Shown piece by piece: positions 59,477 to 64,000 of a DNA stretch of 64,000 nucleotides. This stretch comes from Actinomadura nitritigenes (GTDB lineage Bacteria > Actinomycetota > Actinomycetes > Streptosporangiales > Streptosporangiaceae), in assembly GCF_017573545.1 (NCBI RefSeq), contig NZ_JAGEOK010000012.1, positions 62,001-126,000 on the forward strand, written 5' to 3'. Under the pieces are notes generated by a model. That model worked only from the letters and a program-made list of their open reading frames with translations, was not told the origin of the DNA and did no database searches. Within the stretch, counting starts at the first letter, position 1, and every line of letters begins with the position of its first letter. A program made the translations under genes and the position numbers.

Positions 59477-61546
59477 ATGCTGCCACTGCAACCCGCGGAC
59501 CCCCCGTCGATGGGACCGTACACGCTGGCCGCCCGGATCGGCGCCGGCGGCATGGGGCGGGTCTACCTGGGCCGGTCGCCCGGCGGGCGGCCCGTCGCGG
59601 TGAAGGTCATCAGGCACGAACTCGCCGGCGAGCCCGGGTTCCGCGCGCGGTTCCGGCGCGAGGTCGCGGCCGCCCGCCGGGTGAGCGGGGCCTTCACCGC
59701 ACCGGTCCTCGACGCGGACCCCGAGGCCGCCACGCCGTGGATGGCCACCGCCTACATCGCCGGGCCGTCGCTGCAGCAGGCCGTCGAGACGCACGGCCCG
59801 CTCGGCGAGCGGCCGGTGCGCATGCTCGGCGCCGCACTGGCCGAGGCGATCGCCTCCATCCACGCCCTCGGGCAGATCCACCGGGACCTCAAGCCGGCCA
59901 ACATCCTGCTGGCCGCCGACGGTCCGCGCGTCATCGACTTCGGTATCGCCCGGGTGCTCGACGACACGGCGCTCAGCATGACGGGCCTCGTGATCGGCAC
60001 TGCGGGCTACCAGTCACCGGAGCAGGCGGAGGGCGGGTTCGTCGGCCCGGCGGCCGACGTCTTCGCCCTGGGCGCGGTGCTGGCCTTCGCGGCGACGGGC
60101 CGGCACCCCTTCGGCACGGGTCCCGCTCACGTGCTGATGTACCGCGCCGCCCACGAGTCCCCGGACCTGGCGGGGATACCCGGTGACCTTGCGGTGGTCA
60201 TCGCGGCCTGCCTGATGAAGGCGGCGACCGGCCGTCCCGGGGCCCGCGACGTCATCGCCATGCTCCGGCCGCCCGCCGTGACGGGCGAAACCGCGTGGCT
60301 GCCGACCCCGGTGGTGCGGGACATCGCCGACCGGGAGGCGACCCTCGTCCGCACCCTCGCCGTCACCCGCGCCCTCCCGGCGCACCACCGCGCGCCGCTG
60401 GGCCGCCGCCGGCTGCTGATCGGCGGCGGCGCCGCGGCCGTGATCGCGGCCGCGAGCGGCGGCGGGGTGCTGTGGTCCGCCGGCAGAGGGCGGGCCTCCG
60501 GGAAGGACGCGGGAACCGGCGCGCACGGTGTGCATGCGGCTGCGAAGCTCACCCCACCGCGGCTCGTGTGGACGGGTCCAGGCAGCGGCGCGCTCCGCAC
60601 TCCGGTGGTGGCCGGGGAATCGCTGATCTGCATCGACCGGACCGCCGGGAAGTCGATCAGGGCGATCGATGTCGGCACCGGCAAGACCCGGTGGACATCG
60701 CCGTTCACCGCGAGACCGCCTCTCTGGGGCGATGCCGCCGCCGTGACGGACGGATCATCGGTGTACGGGGTCGGAAACGGGCGCGTGTACGCCGCGGACG
60801 CCGGCTCGGGAAAGGTGCAGTGGACCTGGCGAGGCGACGGGCTGGTCCCCCAGTTCGTCGTCGGGCGGATGCTCGTCTGCATCGACGCCACCGGCCAGGG
60901 GGTCGGCCTCGACACGGTCACCCGGCAACCGGTCTGGCGGCGCAGGCTCTACGACGTACGGTCCGGGGCGACGCTCTCCGGTGCCGCGGTGTCCCGCGAG
61001 CTGAACCTGTTCTTCCTGGGAGACTCCAACGGCATCGTCCAGGCCTCCGACGTGGCCACCGGAATCGACCGATGGTCGCTGGTCGGGGGCGGGTTCGGAG
61101 GGCCGTTGTTCCTGGCCGGGGAGCTGCTCTACGTCCTCGGCCGCCCCGACTCCGGGCTGACGGCTCTGGACGCCCGGACCGGCACCACCAAATGGACCCC
61201 CACCCCCGTGCCCAAGGCGTACTCGGTCGGCGTCTCCGGCGGCACGCTCTTCGTCGGCGGAGACGGCCTCACCGCGTTCGTCCCGGCGACGGGCGTGCGC
61301 CAATGGACCCGGACGGGCCAGGCGGACGGGGTGAGCCCCGACAACGGGATCGCCACCGCCGCCGGCGGAGTCCTCGCCTACGTCAGTTCGCGGCGGTTGG
61401 AAGGCGCGGATCCGGCGACGGGCAAGGTCGTCTGGACCCTCCCCGTCCCCACCCTCACCGGCCTGAACGACTTCGCGGTCTCCAGCGGGAACCGGCTCTT
61501 CGTCGGGAACGAGAGAGCGGTCCTCGGCCTTCAGTTCCCGGCATGA
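59477..61546 (+). CDS. Ser/Thr kinase with extracellular PQQ-type propeller (2)
   Basis: A 689-residue paralogue of the preceding kinase with identical motif spacing: IGAGGMG at 21-27, Lys43, HRDLKPAN 135-142, DFG 154-156, GTAGYQSPEQ. A transmembrane helix (LLIGGGAAAVIAAASGGGVLW) follows at about 313-333, then the PQQ-like repeats (IDVGTGKTRWTSPF, ADAGSGKVQWTWRG, LDTVTRQPVWRRRL, LDARTGTTKWTP, ADPATGKVVWTLP). The ATG 59477 overlaps no upstream gene but follows only 10 bp after it, indicating translational coupling. Two tandem sensor kinases suggest divergence in the sensed ligand. The stop is 9 bp from the convergent hydrolase. Confidence 0.88.
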   Translation: MLPLQPADPPSMGPYTLAARIGAGGMGRVYLGRSPGGRPVAVKVIRHELAGEPGFRARFRREVAAARRVSGAFTAPVLDADPEAATPWMATAYIAGPSLQQAVETHGPLGERPVRMLGAALAEAIASIHALGQIHRDLKPANILLAADGPRVIDFGIARVLDDTALSMTGLVIGTAGYQSPEQAEGGFVGPAADVFALGAVLAFAATGRHPFGTGPAHVLMYRAAHESPDLAGIPGDLAVVIAACLMKAATGRPGARDVIAMLRPPAVTGETAWLPTPVVRDIADREATLVRTLAVTRALPAHHRAPLGRRRLLIGGGAAAVIAAASGGGVLWSAGRGRASGKDAGTGAHGVHAAAKLTPPRLVWTGPGSGALRTPVVAGESLICIDRTAGKSIRAIDVGTGKTRWTSPFTARPPLWGDAAAVTDGSSVYGVGNGRVYAADAGSGKVQWTWRGDGLVPQFVVGRMLVCIDATGQGVGLDTVTRQPVWRRRLYDVRSGATLSGAAVSRELNLFFLGDSNGIVQASDVATGIDRWSLVGGGFGGPLFLAGELLYVLGRPDSGLTALDARTGTTKWTPTPVPKAYSVGVSGGTLFVGGDGLTAFVPATGVRQWTRTGQADGVSPDNGIATAAGGVLAYVSSRRLEGADPATGKVVWTLPVPTLTGLNDFAVSSGNRLFVGNERAVLGLQFPA

Positions 61547-61555
61547 CCGGGCGGT

Positions 61556-63064
61556 TCACCGCGGAAGGGGCTCCACGGGCGCAGGCGGGATGCCGGCCAG
61601 GCAGGAGGTGTCGCCCACCCGAAGGCGGCGGATGAAACCGGTCTCGATCGCGGCCGCACAGCCGCTCGGTTCGTGTTCGGCCACGTGGCCGACGTTGGGC
61701 ACCTCCACGACCGCGGCTCGCCGGAACCGGCGGGCGGCCTGCCGGCCTTGCTCGGTCGGTGTGTTGGCGTCCAGGTCGCCCGACACCACCAGCACCGGGA
61801 CGTCGGGGAGGGGGCCGCTGGTCGGCTGGACGGGGCCGTGCCGGTCGGGCCAGCGCACGCAGGCGTCGCCCCAGCTGTAGCTCACGCCGGTCCAGGCTCG
61901 CTTGCCGAACGGCCAGTACGCCTGCTCGGGGAGGGCCGCGAGCCCGGCCGAGAACTGCCGGAGCCGGGTCGCGACCGGCGCCGAGCGGTTCCAGCCGGCC
62001 GTCGGGTAGTCGTTGCACATCACGGCCGCGGCCTGTTCGGGGTTGAAGAGCTGCTGCTCGTCCCGGCGGAGCGACGACCCGCTCAGCGGCGCCACCTGGC
62101 GGGCGGCCTCGATCAGCGGCGCGTCGTCGGCGTGGAGGGCGCTGCGGACCATCGCGGGCACGCCGCCGATCCCGGCGGGGGCCGAACCCGCCATGCCGTA
62201 GACGATCGAGGCCAGCGCGGTGTCGTCCAGCCGCCGCTGCTCGCCTCCCAGCGTGTAGGCGATCGGCCGTGCCCGCAGCCTCCGGGCGAGCCGTGCGACG
62301 TCGCGCAGGACCTCGTCGCCGTCGCAGGCGCCCGCACTGCGCTCGCACACCAGTCGCAGCGTTCGGCGCGCGGCCCGCGCGTTGGGACGCGCCCACATGT
62401 CGAAGGCGAGGGGGTAGGCGCTGGAGAGCACGATCGAGCGCACATGCCCGGGATGCCGCTGGGCGTAGACCGTCATGAGGTAGGTGCCGTAGGACTCCCC
62501 GAGCAGGTCCAGCCGTTCGATGCCCAGCTTCGCCCGGACGGCGTCGATGTCGTCGGCGATCTCGGCCGAGGTGTAGCCGCGCGCGCGGGTTCCGAGCGTC
62601 CGGCCGCATTCACCGACCGCCCGCACGAAGCCGTCACGGGTCGCGGGCAGCGAGGCCAGGGCCCCGCACTGGACGGGGTCGGAGCGGTTGACGCCGCGCG
62701 GATCGACGAGCAGCAGGTCGTGGTCGCGCAGCAGGCCGGCGAACATCCGGGCGTACTGGGGCGCGGACGCGATCGCGGAATCGCCCGGCCCCCCGGGGTT
62801 GAGCGCCACCGTCCCCCTGACGGGCCGGGAGGCGTCGCGGTGCCTGATCAGGGCGTAGGCCACCGTGGTGTCCCCCAGCCCGGGGCGGTCCCGCACCAGC
62901 GGCACCCGCACCGAACCGCACACCGCGCCGGACACCGGCACGCAGCCGGCCGGCTCCCCCGCCGGCTTCTCGGCGCGACCCGCCGGTGCGGTGATCGCGG
63001 CACCGCACGCGACGACGGCGACGGCGGCCGCCACGCTCCCCGCCCTCTTCGAGATCGACTTCAT
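61556..63064 (-). CDS. Exported alpha/beta hydrolase (TAP-like peptidase)
   Basis: A 502-residue hydrolase of the tripeptidyl aminopeptidase-like family. The N-terminus has a signal peptide with a possible lipobox VVAC at 17-20, so it may be a lipoprotein. The oxyanion/HGxP-like NPGGPGDSAI is at about 89-98, the nucleophile elbow GESYG at 189-193 (Ser191), and the C-terminal SGDLDANTPTEQG and GHVAEHEPSGC carry the candidate Asp and His. CVPVSGAVCGSVRVPLV, the start of the mature part, is typical. ATG 63064 is preferred because signal-peptide features begin there. Likely an extracellular exopeptidase or ester hydrolase. Confidence 0.85.
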   Translation of the reverse strand: MKSISKRAGSVAAAVAVVACGAAITAPAGRAEKPAGEPAGCVPVSGAVCGSVRVPLVRDRPGLGDTTVAYALIRHRDASRPVRGTVALNPGGPGDSAIASAPQYARMFAGLLRDHDLLLVDPRGVNRSDPVQCGALASLPATRDGFVRAVGECGRTLGTRARGYTSAEIADDIDAVRAKLGIERLDLLGESYGTYLMTVYAQRHPGHVRSIVLSSAYPLAFDMWARPNARAARRTLRLVCERSAGACDGDEVLRDVARLARRLRARPIAYTLGGEQRRLDDTALASIVYGMAGSAPAGIGGVPAMVRSALHADDAPLIEAARQVAPLSGSSLRRDEQQLFNPEQAAAVMCNDYPTAGWNRSAPVATRLRQFSAGLAALPEQAYWPFGKRAWTGVSYSWGDACVRWPDRHGPVQPTSGPLPDVPVLVVSGDLDANTPTEQGRQAARRFRRAAVVEVPNVGHVAEHEPSGCAAAIETGFIRRLRVGDTSCLAGIPPAPVEPLPR

Positions 63065-63256
63065 GCTCGGAGTCTGGAAGGCGTCCGATCGGCCGCGCAT
63101 CGCCCCTCATGGGGAACCTGCAGCCCGGACCTGAGAGGGAGACGGCTCAGGGACACCGGAGGCGACGTCGACCAGACTCGGGCCCATGGAATACGTCGGC
63201 CGGGCACCCGCGCCGCCGAATATCCGAGGCCGCATCCGAGGCCGCGCACAGCAGAA

Positions 63257-63284
63257 CGGCCCGACCGAGGTTCCGGTCGGGCCG
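63257..63284 (-). terminator. Terminator downstream of the tmRNA 3' end
   Basis: An 11-bp perfect stem CGGCCCGACCG (63257-63267) with CGGTCGGGCCG (63274-63284) over AGGTTC. It lies 8 bp after the CCA end of the tmRNA 3' fragment on the minus strand and is probably the native ssrA terminator. Confidence 0.8.
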
Positions 63285-63291
63285 TACGTGC

Positions 63292-63323
63292 TGGTGGAGG
63301 TGGCGGGAATCGAACCCGCGTCC
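63292..63323 (-). other. ssrA: 3'-terminal fragment of tmRNA (ssrA), likely att site
   Basis: On the minus strand this reads GGACGCGGGTTCGATTCCC followed by GCCACCTCCACCA: the T-arm, acceptor strand and CCA of tmRNA, nearly identical to my recollection of the Streptomyces tmRNA end. The bases upstream of it are not tmRNA body, and no tRNA D- or anticodon arm can be built, so it is an orphan 3' end followed by the normal terminator. This is the signature left by a site-specific integrase that uses the ssrA 3' end; the complete gene should be at the other end of the element. Confidence 0.75.
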
Positions 63324-63335
63324 TTCCCACTGTGC

Positions 63336-63426
63336 CGTTGGCTGTCGTTTTCCTGCGTTGGCCACAGTTGCTCTGACCTGTGTCGCAATCGCATTTCAGC
63401 GTTGGCTGTCGTTGGCTCACGTTGAC
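63336..63426. repeat. Cluster of CGTTGRC heptamers next to the att site
   Basis: CGTTGGC or CGTTGAC occurs at 63336, 63356, 63400, 63410 and 63420, all in the same orientation. The 13-mer GTTGGCTGTCGTT is repeated at 63337-63349 and 63401-63413. Several short directly repeated sites beside an attachment core resemble integrase arm or excisionase binding sites. Confidence 0.6.
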
Positions 63427-63459
63427 TGTTTCGAGTCATATTCCGGGCGTAAAGCAGGC

Positions 63460-63495
63460 GGCCCCGAACTGGCGACTGCACCGCCAGCCGGGGCC
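63460..63495. promoter_or_regulatory. Hairpin upstream of the DUF2637-like gene
   Basis: GGCCCCG (63460-63466) and CTGGCG (63469-63474) pair with CGCCAG (63482-63487) and CGGGGCC (63489-63495), a strong interrupted stem. It ends 28 bp before the ATG, 14 bp from the ribosome-binding site, so it may be a leader structure or a terminator against read-through from outside the element. Confidence 0.5.
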
Positions 63496-63523
63496 TTGAT
63501 CCGGACAACGGAGGTCCGAACCC

Positions 63524-64000
63524 ATGCACGATCGTAGATTCACCGCCGGCGGCATGAGCCGTCCGACGTTCCTCGCCCACCGCGCGACCATCGTCCTGAT
63601 GGCAGTCGGCGTCCTGGTGGCCACGGGCGACGGGTTCGCCCAGAGCTACGCAGGCCTGTACCGGTGGGCGCTCGAGCACCACCTCAGCGAGTGGAAGGCG
63701 GAGAGCTTCCCGCTGCTCGTCGACCTCTTCGTGGCCGTGGGCGAGCTGGGCCTCTTCGCCCTGGCGCTGGAGGGCCACCGCCTCCGGAAGAACGGGCTCG
63801 CGTGGATCGACGCTGCCCTGCCCTTCGCAATCGCGACGGCCGGGTGGGGTGTGTCCCTCGTCTTCAACGTCGGCGCGGTCGGGGGCCGGTTCGCCGATCA
63901 GGCGACCGCCGCCGTGCCGCCCGTAGCCTCCATGCTCGGCCTGCTGGTCCTGCTGCGGACCGTCCACCGGCTCATCACGCGACACCCTGTCGCGACACTC
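63524..64000 (+). CDS. DUF2637-like membrane protein (partial, runs off the window)
   Basis: The first 159 codons of an open gene reaching the window edge. Features: ATIVLMAVGVLVATGDGFAQSY (first helix), SFPLLVDLFVAVGELGLFALALEGHRLR (second helix with an E and D), GLAWIDAALPFAIATAGWGVSLVFNVG (third helix) and ASMLGLLVLLRTVHRL (fourth). The number and spacing of helices, with the PLLVDLFVAVGE and R-x-GL-x-WID pattern, resemble DUF2637 proteins of actinomycete mobile elements and phages, sometimes called SpdB-like transfer proteins. GGAGGT is seven bases before the ATG 63524. It supports the reading that the sequence right of the tmRNA fragment is an integrative element. Confidence 0.65.
   Translation, partial: MHDRRFTAGGMSRPTFLAHRATIVLMAVGVLVATGDGFAQSYAGLYRWALEHHLSEWKAESFPLLVDLFVAVGELGLFALALEGHRLRKNGLAWIDAALPFAIATAGWGVSLVFNVGAVGGRFADQATAAVPPVASMLGLLVLLRTVHRLITRHPVATL

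Noticed and set aside
63292..63367. A complete tRNA gene at the CCA-ended sequence.
   Set aside because: Only the T-arm and acceptor end are present; no anticodon or D-arm can be folded upstream, and the sequence fits tmRNA better.

Overview
The window is very GC-rich, uses many GTG/TTG starts and is packed with actinobacterial families: F420-dependent oxidoreductase, AftD-type arabinosyltransferase cluster, PQQ-type Ser/Thr kinases and SAV_2336/NB-ARC-TPR proteins. This fits a Streptosporangiales/Thermomonosporaceae-like actinomycete such as Actinomadura. The genus is an inference; no rRNA is present to settle it.

Layout. 0.4-2.8 kb: three exported Cys-containing proteins of unknown role, two of them paralogues, each followed by a strong hairpin terminator. 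2.9-5.0 kb: a membrane Ser/Thr kinase and a DoxX-like protein. 5.1-8.7 kb: an ABC ATPase-like protein, a YhgE/Pip membrane protein and a TetR regulator behind a near-perfect TetR-type operator. 8.7-19.4 kb: a MarR regulator, then a block resembling the KstR (cholesterol side-chain) regulon of mycobacteria: FadD19-like and a second acyl-CoA ligase, two thiolase-fold Ltp3/Ltp4-like proteins, a DUF35 Zn-ribbon/OB partner, an EchA19-like hydratase and an NMO-like flavoprotein. Further members lie at 31.5-33.6 kb (FadE34-like fused acyl-CoA dehydrogenase) and 37.4-38.8 kb (LLM oxidoreductase, NTF2-like protein). KstR-like palindromes (TNNAACNNGTTNNA) precede several of them. 19.5-31.4 kb: an envelope-glycan cluster with the same gene content, as I recall it, as M. 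tuberculosis Rv0224c-Rv0228 plus Rv0236A/Rv0236c: DUF3068 protein, methyltransferase, acyltransferase, AftD-like giant, GT4, GT2, a 43-residue DUF2613-like peptide and a GT-C-like membrane protein. 33.7-37.3 kb: a membrane-anchored acidic protein, an EI24 protein and an SDR.

38.75-56.4 kb is the most unusual part. It combines (i) a VMAP-MoxR-vWA-like ternary NTPase system in which the vWA-like (SAV_2336) part is fused to NB-ARC and TPR modules, (ii) a cyclase-like protein whose C-terminal domain resembles the N-terminal EAD2-like domain of the VMAP protein, (iii) two paralogous radical SAM/SPASM enzymes, (iv) two tiny candidate RiPP precursors sharing an FDN-(K/R)-L C-terminal motif, (v) a second NB-ARC-TPR protein of the kind annotated in FxSxx-COOH systems, (vi) an nSTAND1-like ATPase with TPRs, and (vii) an MFS exporter. 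A related 16-bp palindrome lies upstream of the VMAP operon and between the second precursor and the second NB-ARC-TPR gene. I read this as one composite peptide-modification plus NTP-dependent signalling/conflict island.

56.5-63.1 kb: a GNAT acetyltransferase, two tandem Ser/Thr kinases with extracellular PQQ-type propellers and a TAP-like alpha/beta hydrolase. 63.25-64.0 kb: an orphan 3' end of tmRNA with its terminator, a cluster of CGTTGRC heptamers and the start of a DUF2637-like gene. This looks like the attachment-site boundary of an integrative element that continues to the right.
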